Assembly (NCBI RefSeq): GCF_001984065.1
Contig: NZ_LYVP01000030.1
Coordinates: 1 to 57,307 of the forward strand
Length of the DNA: 57,307 bases
Direction of reading: 5' to 3'
From: Pseudomonas sp. KK4
GTDB lineage: Bacteria; Pseudomonadota; Gammaproteobacteria; Pseudomonadales; Pseudomonadaceae
Shown: one piece after another, positions 9,507 through 19,310 of the stretch
Layout: each line of letters opens with the position of its first letter
Numbering within the stretch: position 1 is the first letter of the stretch
Translations under genes and position numbers: made by a program
The notes under the pieces: generated by a model
What the model was told of the DNA's origin: nothing
Database searches by the model: none
Seen by the model: the letters and a program-made list of their open reading frames with translations, nothing else

Positions 9507-9608
9507 CCTGTAGGAGCGAGCTCGCTCGCGATGGACTTCAATACGCCGCGGGGCATCAGGCACCCAGCGTCATCGTTGACGACCATCGCGAGCAAGCTCG
9601 CTCCTACA
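9507..9608. repeat. REP pair (cctgtaggagcgag family)
   Basis: Inverted REP units at 9507-9534 and 9583-9608 are separated by a spacer of about 48 bp. They belong to the second REP sequence family in the window. They lie between the permease and Nudix genes. Confidence 0.9.
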
Positions 9609-9654
9609 TGGCGGACATGTGATCCTTGCCGTTTTCGAGTCAAAGGCCTTTTTC

Positions 9655-10068
9655 ATGTCGACCTGTATCCATATCGCCGCCGCCCTGTTGATAGGCCCCG
9701 ACAGCCGAACCCTGCTGGTGCGCAAGCGCGGCACCGAGGCGTTCATGCAGCCGGGGGGCAAGATCGAAGCCCATGAGCTGCCAACCCACGCCCTGGCCCG
9801 CGAGCTGGAAGAAGAGCTGGGGCTGGTGATCGATCCGGCGCAGGCGACCTTCCTCGGCCAATTCTCCGCCCCTGCCGCCAACGAACCGGGGTTTGTCGTC
9901 AAGGCCGAGATTTTCCTGCTCAATATCGATGCGGATGTCACCCCGGCAGCCGAGATCGAAGAGGTGATCTGGATCGACCCGGCCACCGACGGCGGTCTCT
10001 TTCTTGCGCCATTGACACGGGACCTGATCCTGCCGTTTTATCGGGCTTCGCTGACCGCGATCGCCTGA
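9655..10068 (+). CDS. Nudix hydrolase
   Basis: A 137-residue protein with a complete Nudix box. GGKIEAHELPTHALARELEE and the following ELGL fit G-x5-E-x7-REUxEExGU, which binds the metal that cleaves nucleoside-diphosphate-linked substrates. The ATG at 9655 places the domain at the usual distance from the N-terminus. The substrate is unknown. The gene is followed closely by a truncated LysE-like start and a GNAT gene. Confidence 0.9.
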   Translation: MSTCIHIAAALLIGPDSRTLLVRKRGTEAFMQPGGKIEAHELPTHALARELEEELGLVIDPAQATFLGQFSAPAANEPGFVVKAEIFLLNIDADVTPAAEIEEVIWIDPATDGGLFLAPLTRDLILPFYRASLTAIA

Positions 10069-10090
10069 TCCTCCACGCCAGGGAGCCACC

Positions 10091-10165
10091 ATGATCCCGC
10101 TTCAAGACTTGCTGATTTTCGCCGCGGCGCTGCGCCTGATGCTTGAACAACGGCGGATGGTCTGA
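10091..10165 (+). pseudogene. Remnant of a LysE-family exporter gene (N-terminal stump)
   Basis: A 24-codon frame with a good ribosome-binding site (AGGGAG six bases upstream of the ATG) encodes MIPLQDLLIFAAALRLMLEQ. The first 13-14 residues look like the start of LysE/RhtB translocators, which normally continue into a TPGPN motif. Here the reading changes after the AAA and stops. The most economical reading is an internal deletion that joined the start of a lysE-like gene to sequence just before the GNAT gene. Family assignment from so few residues is tentative. Confidence 0.45.
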
Positions 10166-10167
10166 GC

Positions 10168-10665
10168 ATGTGGATCGAGCGGCTGCATGCCAGTCATGCA
10201 CTTGCCTACCGGGAGCTGATGCTTGAAGCCTATGACCGCCATCCGCAGGCGTTCACCTCCAGCGTGCGCGAGCGGGCGTCGATGCCGTTGAGTTGGTGGG
10301 AGTCGAGGCTGACCGGCAAGCTGGACGTGGTGTTCGGTGGGTTTGAGGAGGGGAGGTTGGCGGGTATCGCGGGACTGGCCTTCGAGCCCCGAGAAAAGGC
10401 TCGGCACAAGGCGACGTTGTTCGGCATGTATGTCTCCGACAATGTGCGTCAGCGGGGGCTTGGGTATCAACTGGTGGAGACAGTGCTGGCCGAGGCGCGC
10501 AGCCATCAGGAATTGCGGTTGATAAAGCTGACCGTCACTGCCGGCAACGAGGCTGCGTTCAACCTCTATCGGCGCTGCGGCTTTATCCAGTTTGGTCTGG
10601 AGCCCATGGCCGTGCGAGTGGGGGAAGAGTACTTCGACAAGATTCACATGTGGCGCAAGATCTGA
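10168..10665 (+). CDS. GNAT-family N-acetyltransferase
   Basis: A 165-residue acetyltransferase. The acetyl-CoA loop region reads MYVSDNVRQRGLGYQLVE, matching the Q/R-x-x-G-x-G/A motif A, followed by LTVTAGNEAAFNLYRRCGF, the C-terminal strand-helix of the fold. The start lies two bases after the stop of the LysE-like stump, so expression may depend on that short frame. The substrate is unknown; standalone GNATs of this type acetylate amino groups of proteins or small molecules. Confidence 0.88.
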   Translation: MWIERLHASHALAYRELMLEAYDRHPQAFTSSVRERASMPLSWWESRLTGKLDVVFGGFEEGRLAGIAGLAFEPREKARHKATLFGMYVSDNVRQRGLGYQLVETVLAEARSHQELRLIKLTVTAGNEAAFNLYRRCGFIQFGLEPMAVRVGEEYFDKIHMWRKI

Positions 10666-10681
10666 GGATCACCGCCATCCC

Positions 10682-10787
10682 CCTGTAGGAGCGAGCAGGC
10701 TCGCGATGGTCGTCAACGATAACGCTGCAAGCCTGACGCCCCGTGTCGCTCTCAGGTCCATCGCGAGCATGCTCGCTCCTACAGGGG
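10682..10787. repeat. REP pair between convergent genes
   Basis: Inverted units cctgtaggagcgagcaggct and its counterpart ending at 10787 flank a spacer of about 50 bp. The pair lies between the convergent GNAT and metR genes and could act as a transcript-end structure. Confidence 0.9.
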
Positions 10788-10796
10788 ATCATCGCT

Positions 10797-11714
10797 TTAG
10801 CGAACGGCGCTGACGCCATCCAGCGTCGAAAACGACGTGTCCTTGGCCGTCAGCAGGAAATCGCGCATGTACGGCGCGTCCAGCATGTCCGCACGAATCG
10901 CCGCGTACAGCGTCGCAAACAATCCTTTCTCCCCCAGGCGCTTGCCCTTCACGTAGCCCCGTGAGCTGTATTCATGCAGCGCCCAGTGGGGCATGCCGCA
11001 TACGCCGCGGCCGCTGGCCACCAGTTGCATCATCATCACCGTCAATTCCGAAGTACGGACCTGGGCCGGTTCGATGTCGGCCGGTTCCAGGAAGCGGGTG
11101 AAGATGTCCAGGCGATCGCGCTCCACCGGGTAGGTGATCAGGGTTTCCGTGACCAGGTCCTCGGGGACGATGTAGGCCTTGCTCGCCAGCCGATGCTGGT
11201 TCGCCACCGCAAGCATCGCTTCGTAGGTGAACAACGGCACATAGGTGATCCCCACCAGTTCCAGCGGGTCGGAGGTCACCACCAGGTCCAGGTCGCCACG
11301 GGCCAGGGCCGGCAGCGGCGCGAAGGAGAAGCCCGAGGCCAGGTCCAGCTCGACTTCCGGCCAGGCATCGCGGAACTGGTCGATGGTCGGCATCAGCCAC
11401 TGGAAGCAACTGTGACACTCAATGGCCATGTGCAGGCGCCCGGCGGTGCCACCGGCCAGACGACCGATGTCGCGCTCGGCGGCACGCAGCAGCGGCAGGG
11501 TGGCGTCGGCCAGTTGCAGCAGGCGCAAACCGGCGCTGGTGAAGCGCACCGGTTTGGTCTTGCGCACGAACAGCGGCATGCCCATGCGCTCTTCCAGTTC
11601 CTTGAACTGGTGGGACAGCGCCGACTGGGTCAGGTGCAGCCGGTCGGCTGCATCCACCAGGCTGTCGGCTTCGCGCAAGGCGTGCAGGGTCTTGAGGTGA
11701 CGGATTTCAAGCAC
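10797..11714 (-). CDS. metR: MetR, LysR-type activator of methionine biosynthesis
   Basis: A 305-residue LysR regulator. The winged helix is at the N-terminus (RHLKTLHALREADSLVDAA, then HLTQSALSHQFKELEERMG), with a substrate-binding domain behind it. I place the start at the GTG at 11714, preceded by GGAG seven bases upstream. This gives VLEIRH as N-terminus, as in known MetR proteins; the longer frame to 11858 would run into metE. The gene is divergent from metE. MetR uses homocysteine as co-inducer and activates metE. Confidence 0.92.
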   Translation of the reverse strand: MLEIRHLKTLHALREADSLVDAADRLHLTQSALSHQFKELEERMGMPLFVRKTKPVRFTSAGLRLLQLADATLPLLRAAERDIGRLAGGTAGRLHMAIECHSCFQWLMPTIDQFRDAWPEVELDLASGFSFAPLPALARGDLDLVVTSDPLELVGITYVPLFTYEAMLAVANQHRLASKAYIVPEDLVTETLITYPVERDRLDIFTRFLEPADIEPAQVRTSELTVMMMQLVASGRGVCGMPHWALHEYSSRGYVKGKRLGEKGLFATLYAAIRADMLDAPYMRDFLLTAKDTSFSTLDGVSAVR

Positions 11715-11757
11715 CGGATGGCTCCATGAGGAAAACTTGTGATCAACACGAAAAGGT

Positions 11758-11770
11758 TGAGTTTGTCTCA
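11758..11770. promoter_or_regulatory. Candidate MetR operator
   Basis: TGAG-TTTGT-CTCA is a 13-bp dyad between metR and metE. It resembles the TGAA-N5-TTCA sites bound by MetR in enteric bacteria. It lies 54 bp before the metE start and 44 bp from the metR start. Confidence 0.55.
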
Positions 11771-11823
11771 TGTTGGTCTGGCTGTCGACAATAGCGCCAT
11801 CTTTTACCCGGGAGCAATTTGAC

Positions 11824-14136
11824 ATGGCCGTGGCCCACACCCTAGGTTTTCCGCGCATCGGCGCCGACCGCGAACTGAAAAAAGCCCTGGAAGGCTACTG
11901 GAAGGGCGACCTCGACCAGGCCACGCTGCACAACGTCGGCCGCCAGTTGCGCGCCACCCACTGGCAGTTGCAGAAAGACGCCGGCATCGACCTGCTGCCG
12001 GTGGGTGACTTCGCCTGGTACGACCAGGTGCTGACCCACTCCCTGACCTTCGGCGTGATCCCGGAGCGGTTCGACAGCACTAAGGACGAACGCGGCCTGC
12101 CGACCCTCGACACCCTGTTCGCCATGGCCCGTGGTGCCACGGCGAGTTGCTGCGGCGGCGAGCATGGCCAGGCGCAATATGCCCAGGAACTGACCAAGTG
12201 GTTCGACACCAACTACCACTACCTGGTCCCGGAATTCACTGCCGATCAGCGCTTCAAGTTGAGCTGGGAGCAGTTGTTCGATGAAGTCGAGCAAGCCAAG
12301 GCTCTCGGTCACAGCATCAAGCCGGTGATCATCGGCCCGTTGACTTACCTGTGGCTGGGCAAGGCCAAAAGCAACGACTTCGACAAACTCGACCTGCTGG
12401 AACGGCTGCTGCCGATCTACGGCGAGATCCTCGGCCGTCTCGCTGCCCAGGGCGTGGAGTGGGTGCAGATCGATGAGCCGATCCTGACCCTCGACCTGCC
12501 GCAGGAATGGAAAAACGCGTTCGAACGCGCTTACCACATCCTGCAGTATTCGCCGTTGAAAAAACTGGTGGCGACCTACTTCAGCGGCCTGCAGGACAAT
12601 CTCGGCCTGGCGGTCGGCCTGCCGGTGCAGGGCCTGCACATCGACGCCGTGCGTGCGCCGGACCAATTGCTGCACGTGCTCGATCGCCTGCCCATCTACA
12701 AGGTTCTTTCGGTGGGACTGGTCAACGGTCGCAACGTCTGGCGCTGCGAACTGGAGCCGGTGCTGGAGCAACTGCAGTTTGCCCAGGAGCGATTTGGCGA
12801 CAACCTGTGGGTCAGCAGTTCCTGCTCGCTGCTGCACAGCCCGGTGGACCTGGAGCGCGAAGACAAACTCGACCCTGAGCTGAAAAGCTGGCTGGCGTTT
12901 GCCGTGCAAAAGTGTGGCGAAATTGCCGTGCTGCGCGATGCGCTCAACGATCCCCAGGCACCGACAGTACAAGCCGCGTTGGCCGAAAGCCGCGCCACTG
13001 CCGCCAGCCGTGCGCAGTCGCCACGTATTCATAAAACCGAAGTGCAGGCACGGATCAACGCCATCGGTGCCCAGGACAGCCAACGTCAGTCGCCGTTTGC
13101 CCAGCGCATCGAGCAGCAGCGCGCACGCCTGAAACTGCCGACGTTCCCGACCACCACCATTGGCTCGTTCCCGCAGACCGGTTCGATTCGGCTGGCGCGT
13201 CAGGCGTTCAAGCAGGGCAAGCTGTCGGCCAACGATTACAACGATGCCATGCATCACGAAATCCGCCATGCAGTGCAGATTCAGGAGCGCCTGGGACTGG
13301 ACGTGCTGGTGCACGGTGAAGCCGAGCGCAACGACATGGTCGAGTATTTTGCCGAGCAGCTTGACGGGTATGCCTTCACCCGTTTCGGTTGGGTGCAGAG
13401 CTACGGTTCGCGCTGTGTGAAACCGGCGATCATCTACGGCGACCTTAGCCGCCCGAAAGCCATGACCGTGGACTGGATCAGCTATGCCCAGCGCCAGACC
13501 GACAAGGTCATGAAGGGCATGCTAACCGGCCCCGTGACCATGCTGATGTGGTCGTTCCCCCGCGAAGACGTATCGCGCAAAGTCCAGGCACAGCAGTTGG
13601 CGCTGGCCCTGCGCGACGAGGTGGTGGACCTGGAGGCTGCCGGCATCAAGATCGTGCAGATCGATGAAGCGGCGTTCCGTGAAGGCCTGCCGCTGCGCCG
13701 TGAGCAATGGCGCGAGTATCTGGATTGGGCGGTGGAAGCGTTCCGCTTGAGCGCCAGCGGCGTGCGGGATGAAACCCAGATCCACACTCACATGTGCTAC
13801 AGCCAATTCAATGATGTGATCGAGGCCATTGCGGCGATGGACGCCGATGTGATCACCATCGAAACCTCGCGCTCGGACATGGAGCTGCTGGAGGCGTTCA
13901 AGGCGTTCGACTACCCCAACGACATCGGCCCGGGCGTCTACGACATCCACTCGCCACGGGTGCCGGACACGGCCGAGATGGTCAAGTTGATGAGCAAGGC
14001 GGTGCAGCGAATCCCCGCCGAGCGCCTGTGGGTCAACCCCGATTGCGGCCTGAAGACCCGCGCCTGGCCGGAGACCGAAGCGGCCCTGGTAAACATGGTC
14101 GCCGCCGCGCGGCAGCTGCGCAGCCAATTGGCGTAA
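11824..14136 (+). CDS. metE: MetE, cobalamin-independent methionine synthase
   Basis: A 770-residue enzyme that transfers the methyl group of 5-methyltetrahydropteroyl-triglutamate to homocysteine. The N-terminus [21 protein letters not shown] and the C-terminal barrel motifs are diagnostic. Zinc ligands are visible as HMC in [12 protein letters not shown], Glu in [13 protein letters not shown] and Cys in [14 protein letters not shown] nine bases upstream supports the ATG at 11824. Length is normal for the family. Divergent metR and the dyad between them indicate homocysteine-dependent control. Confidence 0.98.
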   Translation: MAVAHTLGFPRIGADRELKKALEGYWKGDLDQATLHNVGRQLRATHWQLQKDAGIDLLPVGDFAWYDQVLTHSLTFGVIPERFDSTKDERGLPTLDTLFAMARGATASCCGGEHGQAQYAQELTKWFDTNYHYLVPEFTADQRFKLSWEQLFDEVEQAKALGHSIKPVIIGPLTYLWLGKAKSNDFDKLDLLERLLPIYGEILGRLAAQGVEWVQIDEPILTLDLPQEWKNAFERAYHILQYSPLKKLVATYFSGLQDNLGLAVGLPVQGLHIDAVRAPDQLLHVLDRLPIYKVLSVGLVNGRNVWRCELEPVLEQLQFAQERFGDNLWVSSSCSLLHSPVDLEREDKLDPELKSWLAFAVQKCGEIAVLRDALNDPQAPTVQAALAESRATAASRAQSPRIHKTEVQARINAIGAQDSQRQSPFAQRIEQQRARLKLPTFPTTTIGSFPQTGSIRLARQAFKQGKLSANDYNDAMHHEIRHAVQIQERLGLDVLVHGEAERNDMVEYFAEQLDGYAFTRFGWVQSYGSRCVKPAIIYGDLSRPKAMTVDWISYAQRQTDKVMKGMLTGPVTMLMWSFPREDVSRKVQAQQLALALRDEVVDLEAAGIKIVQIDEAAFREGLPLRREQWREYLDWAVEAFRLSASGVRDETQIHTHMCYSQFNDVIEAIAAMDADVITIETSRSDMELLEAFKAFDYPNDIGPGVYDIHSPRVPDTAEMVKLMSKAVQRIPAERLWVNPDCGLKTRAWPETEAALVNMVAAARQLRSQLA

Positions 14137-14142
14137 ACATAA

Positions 14143-14239
14143 CCTGTGGGAGCGGGCTTGCTCGCGAAGGCGGTATTCCGGGCACAGCAACTGTGTTGGA
14201 TGTACTGGCCTCTTCGCGAGCAAGCCCGCTCCCACAGGG
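14143..14239. repeat. REP pair between convergent genes
   Basis: Inverted units gtgggagcgggcttgctcgc and gcgagcaagcccgctcccac are separated by about 45 bp. The pair lies exactly between the convergent metE and toxin-like genes. Confidence 0.92.
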
Positions 14240-14246
14240 TGGTGAC

Positions 14247-17200
14247 TCAGAGGTTATTGAAGTACGGCAGCACCGCCGATTTTTTGCCGATGTCGGCATA
14301 AGGCAACTCGGCATTGTCGGCGTGGGTCAGGAAGCGGTGCTCGGGCAATTTCAGATGCGCTTTTTCGAAGCCGCCAAACGCCGGCGCGGCCTTGGAATAA
14401 TGGAAATGGGCATACCACAGCACTCTGGGCGGTGTGTGCGTACGGTCCCAGATCTCGTACTCCTGCATGAAATCGTGGCGACCATCCTTGCGCTTGCTCA
14501 GGTGCTTGAGCGGGCTGGTCTTGCGGATCTCGACCGCGTCTTGCCTGAGCAGATCCTCGAGCATGCCATCGGTGGGGTTCTGGCTCGCCAGCGACTGGCG
14601 GGTGCGTAGCCTGCGGCCGGTGGCGATCAACTCGCTGGCTTTGTCCCGCAACTGCTGCACCAGCACATCCCTTGGAGCCAGCTCTTCGATCGCCAGGGCG
14701 CGACGGCTCAGTTCCTTCGCCTCGCTGAGCATCATGTGTTCCAGGTCCACCGGCAGCATGTCCTGATTGGCGTAGGCTTCGACCCGACCTCGATAGGTGT
14801 CCTGGGATTGCAGGCGCTGTCGGGCCTCGGCCAACAACAACTCGAGGTTGCGGGGTTGGGCCTGAGCGGGCTGTGGCGGCGGGTTCAGCAGTCGGGCCTT
14901 GCCATTGGCGCCCAGCTCCCAGGTCTCCAAGTAACCCCGTTGCCCGGTCAGGGTATAGCGATGGGTCCGGGTCGTGGGCTCCCAGCGCTCCTCGCCGATC
15001 AGCCATTGATCGTTCTCGGCGCGGAAGACCTTTTTGCTGCTCGGCCCTGCTGGCGTCGCCGGAGCAGGCAGGTTGATCGCCTTGCGTGCGCGATCGGTCA
15101 ACTTCAGCAGGCCGTCAATCAGCCGCGGCACCGCCGCCAGATGAAAATGCTGTGGGTAACTGGCCGTCCAGGCATTCATCTCGCGCAGGAACTCGCTGTA
15201 CTGCTCGATGCAATCCTGAAGAATCTGGCTGCGTTGGGCGCGGGTCGCACTGACCTGCGGCAGACTGAATTGGGTGAACAGCGCCCGTTCGACCCGCTCC
15301 CTGATATTCAGCATCTGCCCCTGAAGAAAGAACCACGACAAATCCGTGCTGGTGTCAAAACGCGTCACCACATCCAGCAGGTGGCCGGTTTTCAGATTGA
15401 GCAGGTTCACCTCGGTCAGGCGTGAGTTGAACATCATCACTTCCGGGGTCAGTTTGGCCTTGTCTGCATTGATCGTGATGCGCTGGTACCAATGGTTGAG
15501 CTCGCGCAGGTGAGCTTCGATCGAGTCGAAGGTATCGAGCATTTCAAGTCGCAGTTTCCTGATGTCTTCCAGTACCCGCAGCCGTTGTGCCAGGCCGGCG
15601 ACAGGCATCGTCGACAGCGTGTCCGTGAGCGCATCAATGCTATCGAGCAACTCATCGGCGCGATGATTGACCAGAAACGTGCGCTGCTTGAAACGGTCGG
15701 CGAGTATCAGCGCGGCATCGCTCTGGAAGTCCAGGAGCACGCGCTTTTTGTTGCCGTGGGTCAACGGCGCCAGATCAGCCAGGGTCTGGTAATAGCGCCC
15801 GGCCATTTCGATATCGGCTACGCAGGCGGCTTCCGCTTGTTGCCTGAGCGTCAGCACACGATCGCTTCGCAACCCCTCGTTGTAGGCGGCCAGAGTGGCT
15901 TCGGTCTGTTTAAGGCGCGCATCGATTCGCGGCGCGAAATCATCGGCGGCCTGGGTCAAGGCATGCACACGGCGGAAGGTCTCGTCGACCCACCAGCGCG
16001 GCAGGCGCTCACGGATCGCCTGTGGCCAGACCGGGTCGAGGGTGTCCGCCAGATGCCCGAGCATATTGCCGCCACCCAGGCCGCCGCCTTCGAACGCCAC
16101 GCCATACACGCCAAAGTAGGTATCCCAGTGTCCAGTTTCATCCAAAGCGATGGGCTGCTTGAAGGTCTTCTGGGTGGTGCCTTTCAAACGCCAGTTGCGC
16201 GAATCCTTGCTGCGCTCGACCTGGAACACTCGCCCCTGACGCACGATGAAATCGCCATCGGCATGCCGATAAATATTGCGATAAACGCCATGGGCGGCTG
16301 GTCGCCGCCCCGCCAGCGAGAGCGGTCTTTCATACTCGTAACCGTCGAAGCGCTGAGCCAGTCGGCGAGCAATGTCCAGGGTGGACGATTGCAGGGCGCC
16401 CCGTTGATGCATGGCCGTCATCTGGCGCGTTCGGGTCGCTGCGCGAGCGCTGTTAGGCGGGCCGACGACAATGCCGGGCAGGATGTCCATGGCCGCATCG
16501 ATCAGGCACAGCAGCACCGATTCGACTTCTGCCAGACCATCGCCCACCTCGCCGCGCACGAAGGCCGAAACCGCCAGGTTGGCGCTGTTCCAGGCATCGT
16601 ACAAAGCCAGCGCGGTGCCGACGAAGGGCACCATGCCGAGGGCCATCTTCATGTAGTTGAAGGCGCGTGGACCCTGCAGCGCATAGCGCTCCCGGTACAG
16701 GTCCGCGTTGGAGCGGGAGGTGACGCGATGGGCTTCGATCAGGCGGCCCATGTGGGTGTTGAGTTGGTGCGCGGCCAGGGAGGTGGTGGCGGGCCAGCGC
16801 GTTCCCAGCGCGATCATCCCGTCAAAATGCTTGAGCATGGCCTGATTGATCCGGCTGGCGTGGGCCTGCACCGAACCCTGCAAGGCGCGCCCCGCCAGGT
16901 AGCTGACCATCTCGTCGCGCAGGCACAGGTTGAACAGGGCTTTGCGCGCCGCCTCCAGGGTGTCGTACCGCCGCAGGAACTGCCCGTCGGGGCTGTCCGG
17001 CAGATAGAGCAGGGTCATGCCACTGTGCCGTTCTTCGATGAAAGTCACGCCGGCCAGGGTGACGGGGCCTTCATTGGGCGTGTCCTTGCCGCCGGCACTC
17101 AGGATCGCTGGCCACAGCGCGATGCGTTTGCCGTCGGTGGCCCAGGCCTGTGGGGTATCGGCGTCGATGGCGATGTACAAAACCTTGAGCTCATCACTAT

Positions 17201-19103
17201 TGATCTGCTGTTGCAGGCGAGCGGTTTCGCCTTGCAGTTTGAGCATCAGGCGCCAGGGTTCGAGCAGGCACTCACGTCGATGCTCGCTGACAAATGTCGC
17301 CTCGTCGTCGGCGCCCATGAAGGTTTTGCGGATCAACGCTTCATACGCCTGCGCCAGATCCAGCTCGGGCAGAACCTTGCGCAGCCAGGGCAGGGTGATG
17401 GCGCGGCTCAATGTCTGGCGCTCATTGGCATCGGTGCTGCCGACCTCCACCTTCATGAACGACAGGCGCAGCAGCAAGGGCTCCAGGTTCATCGACGGTG
17501 TGTTGTCGATGTTGAGCTGGGCCAGGTCTTCGAGGGCCATTTTGCTGCGGGCGGTACTGGGGATCAGCGCCAGCTTCTGCGGGGTACCGGGTGCGCCGGG
17601 GGCGGGGATGGACTGTTTCTGCCAGGACACCGAATCGGGCAGATCGAGCAGCACCTGAAAGTCCCCCTTGATGGCGAAATCCTTCTTCAGCCGGGCATGC
17701 AGTCGCTGCCGAGTGAAGTCCTTGCGCGGCATCAGGGCGATTTCCAGTTGCTCGTGGCTGCGGTGCATCGCCTGGATGTAAGCCTCGATCAGCCCCTTGA
17801 GCTCGATGTTCTCTTCCTTTTTCCTCAGCCAATCGGGCAGGTTCGTGGCCAGGGTAGCGCTGCGGTTCTGTTCCAGGCGCTGGGAGAACATCAGGCTGCG
17901 GGCGGCATGCACCGGCACCTGCAAATGGGCGAGGGCCTGGCGGCGACAGTCTTCCAGCTGTGCCGCCCGGGAGTCGCCAGGTGGGCGCTGACGGATCTGC
18001 GCGGCGTTTGCTTCAAAGTCATCGGTCAGTTGATTGAGGCTGTACTGGAGCGGGTCTTCGCCGATGGGGTTCAAGCGCAACGCCAGCCCCTCATCGGCGT
18101 CATGAATCTTGAACACCTCGCGCTCCAGTGCCTGCTGATTGGCGAAGCGTTGCAGGCCGCCGCCGCTGCCGGGCCAATACAGCAACAGGCCCGTGTGCGG
18201 TGATGAGCCCGAAGGCTTGATGACCCATGGGCCGCTGAGTTCGTGGCTGGTTTGATCGGCTTTTGTGGCGGTCAGGACCAGGCTGGCGACCATTGTATTG
18301 GCATCGGGTGCGGAGTCATCGGGCTGCTCCAACAGGTTTTTGATCAGGTGATATTCGTCTTCGGTCAGTTGCTCGAGCGCACGCTGCAATTCGATCTCCG
18401 CGCGCAGGCCAGCCTTGTGCGCCTGATACAAGGCGGTGAATTGATGATTGATCGTGGCCGTGTCCAGCACGCGTTCCCGGTAGAGCAAAGCGCTGGCGGC
18501 CTGATCGGCGGATTGGCCGGCGGTTTCCAGATCCGAGAGCCGTTCAGCGATTTGCTGATGGCGGGCGCTTTCCAGCTCCTCACCCAAATACCGGTCGAGC
18601 GCCTGGCGCTGAAGGTCGAGGGCTGCCTGGCGCACTGACCACGGGACATCGGCATACAGGGCGCCAAACAGAGCCGGTTGATCGTTGTAGGCGTTGATGT
18701 TCGGGGTCTGCTCAAGGGTGGGGGGCAAGGCGAATTCAGTGGTGCGGGCCAAATGTGCAGGTTGGCGCAGCAAGTCGGTGATGTCCTTGGCCAACGGCGG
18801 CGTGGCGGTGCCCTTGGCGAAGGCGACCTGGGCAACAGCCTCGCAATACTCACCATACAGCTCCACGGCCCGATCCCGTCGTGACAGCGGAGTGCCGGGG
18901 GCTCGGGCGTGCCAATAGGTGCTGGCCGAACCTGACGCAATCGGCACATTGGCAAACAACGCGTTCAAGCCAAGGCTGCTGTCGCGCCAGCGGGCTGTGG
19001 CGGTCAGCAGCAGGCCTTCGTCGATGTTGACCGGCAGGGGCGACAGGGTGGGGCTGAGGATCGGAGCGGGGGAAATGGCGTCAGGTAACAGTTTATCGGT
19101 CAT
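14247..19103 (-). CDS. Large dermonecrotic-toxin-like protein (DUF6543-type)
   Basis: A 1618-residue protein, the largest in the window. I recognise the overall pattern of Pseudomonas proteins annotated as 'dermonecrotic toxin domain' or DUF6543: a long helical N-terminal half, a glycine-rich hydrophobic segment near residues 820-890 (MALGMVPFVGTALALYDAW, GEVGDGLAEVESVLLCLIDA), then an SH3-like 'VYRNIYRHADGDFIVRQG' region and a charged C-terminus. There is no signal peptide. The ATG at 19103 is preferred; an upstream in-frame ATG at 19157 has no ribosome-binding site. No immunity, chaperone or secretion gene is adjacent. A toxic activity is family inference, and I see no catalytic motif I can name with confidence. 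Confidence 0.7.
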   Translation of the reverse strand: MTDKLLPDAISPAPILSPTLSPLPVNIDEGLLLTATARWRDSSLGLNALFANVPIASGSASTYWHARAPGTPLSRRDRAVELYGEYCEAVAQVAFAKGTATPPLAKDITDLLRQPAHLARTTEFALPPTLEQTPNINAYNDQPALFGALYADVPWSVRQAALDLQRQALDRYLGEELESARHQQIAERLSDLETAGQSADQAASALLYRERVLDTATINHQFTALYQAHKAGLRAEIELQRALEQLTEDEYHLIKNLLEQPDDSAPDANTMVASLVLTATKADQTSHELSGPWVIKPSGSSPHTGLLLYWPGSGGGLQRFANQQALEREVFKIHDADEGLALRLNPIGEDPLQYSLNQLTDDFEANAAQIRQRPPGDSRAAQLEDCRRQALAHLQVPVHAARSLMFSQRLEQNRSATLATNLPDWLRKKEENIELKGLIEAYIQAMHRSHEQLEIALMPRKDFTRQRLHARLKKDFAIKGDFQVLLDLPDSVSWQKQSIPAPGAPGTPQKLALIPSTARSKMALEDLAQLNIDNTPSMNLEPLLLRLSFMKVEVGSTDANERQTLSRAITLPWLRKVLPELDLAQAYEALIRKTFMGADDEATFVSEHRRECLLEPWRLMLKLQGETARLQQQINSDELKVLYIAIDADTPQAWATDGKRIALWPAILSAGGKDTPNEGPVTLAGVTFIEERHSGMTLLYLPDSPDGQFLRRYDTLEAARKALFNLCLRDEMVSYLAGRALQGSVQAHASRINQAMLKHFDGMIALGTRWPATTSLAAHQLNTHMGRLIEAHRVTSRSNADLYRERYALQGPRAFNYMKMALGMVPFVGTALALYDAWNSANLAVSAFVRGEVGDGLAEVESVLLCLIDAAMDILPGIVVGPPNSARAATRTRQMTAMHQRGALQSSTLDIARRLAQRFDGYEYERPLSLAGRRPAAHGVYRNIYRHADGDFIVRQGRVFQVERSKDSRNWRLKGTTQKTFKQPIALDETGHWDTYFGVYGVAFEGGGLGGGNMLGHLADTLDPVWPQAIRERLPRWWVDETFRRVHALTQAADDFAPRIDARLKQTEATLAAYNEGLRSDRVLTLRQQAEAACVADIEMAGRYYQTLADLAPLTHGNKKRVLLDFQSDAALILADRFKQRTFLVNHRADELLDSIDALTDTLSTMPVAGLAQRLRVLEDIRKLRLEMLDTFDSIEAHLRELNHWYQRITINADKAKLTPEVMMFNSRLTEVNLLNLKTGHLLDVVTRFDTSTDLSWFFLQGQMLNIRERVERALFTQFSLPQVSATRAQRSQILQDCIEQYSEFLREMNAWTASYPQHFHLAAVPRLIDGLLKLTDRARKAINLPAPATPAGPSSKKVFRAENDQWLIGEERWEPTTRTHRYTLTGQRGYLETWELGANGKARLLNPPPQPAQAQPRNLELLLAEARQRLQSQDTYRGRVEAYANQDMLPVDLEHMMLSEAKELSRRALAIEELAPRDVLVQQLRDKASELIATGRRLRTRQSLASQNPTDGMLEDLLRQDAVEIRKTSPLKHLSKRKDGRHDFMQEYEIWDRTHTPPRVLWYAHFHYSKAAPAFGGFEKAHLKLPEHRFLTHADNAELPYADIGKKSAVLPYFNNL

Positions 19104-19310
19104 GGGTACATGGCTCGGTCCGGGTGGCGCGGCAAATCCGCTCCACGAGTGGGCCATTTAAAAAAAGACCGGCGCGGCACTGGCGCTACATAGTTATCGC
19201 CTCGACCATTGGGCAAATTTCATCAAACTGTCACGCAACTGTGGCAGCGCGCTTGAACAAACTTCATCAGACTCGCGCTCTACTGGGGTTCTGCGTTTCG
19301 GTGTTTCTTC

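Noticed and set aside
7982..9608. Repeated palindromes that could suggest a CRISPR array
   Set aside because: The units are paired, inverted, single-locus REP elements without regular direct repeats and spacers, and there are no cas genes.
8198..9643. A 481-codon minus-strand open frame
   Set aside because: Antisense to the APC permease with no domain and a skewed residue composition; the permease is unmistakable.
15492..18203. A 903-codon plus-strand open frame
   Set aside because: It lies wholly antisense to the toxin-like gene, has composition typical of a high-G+C shadow frame (rich in Gln, His, Arg, Gly) and shows no recognisable domain.
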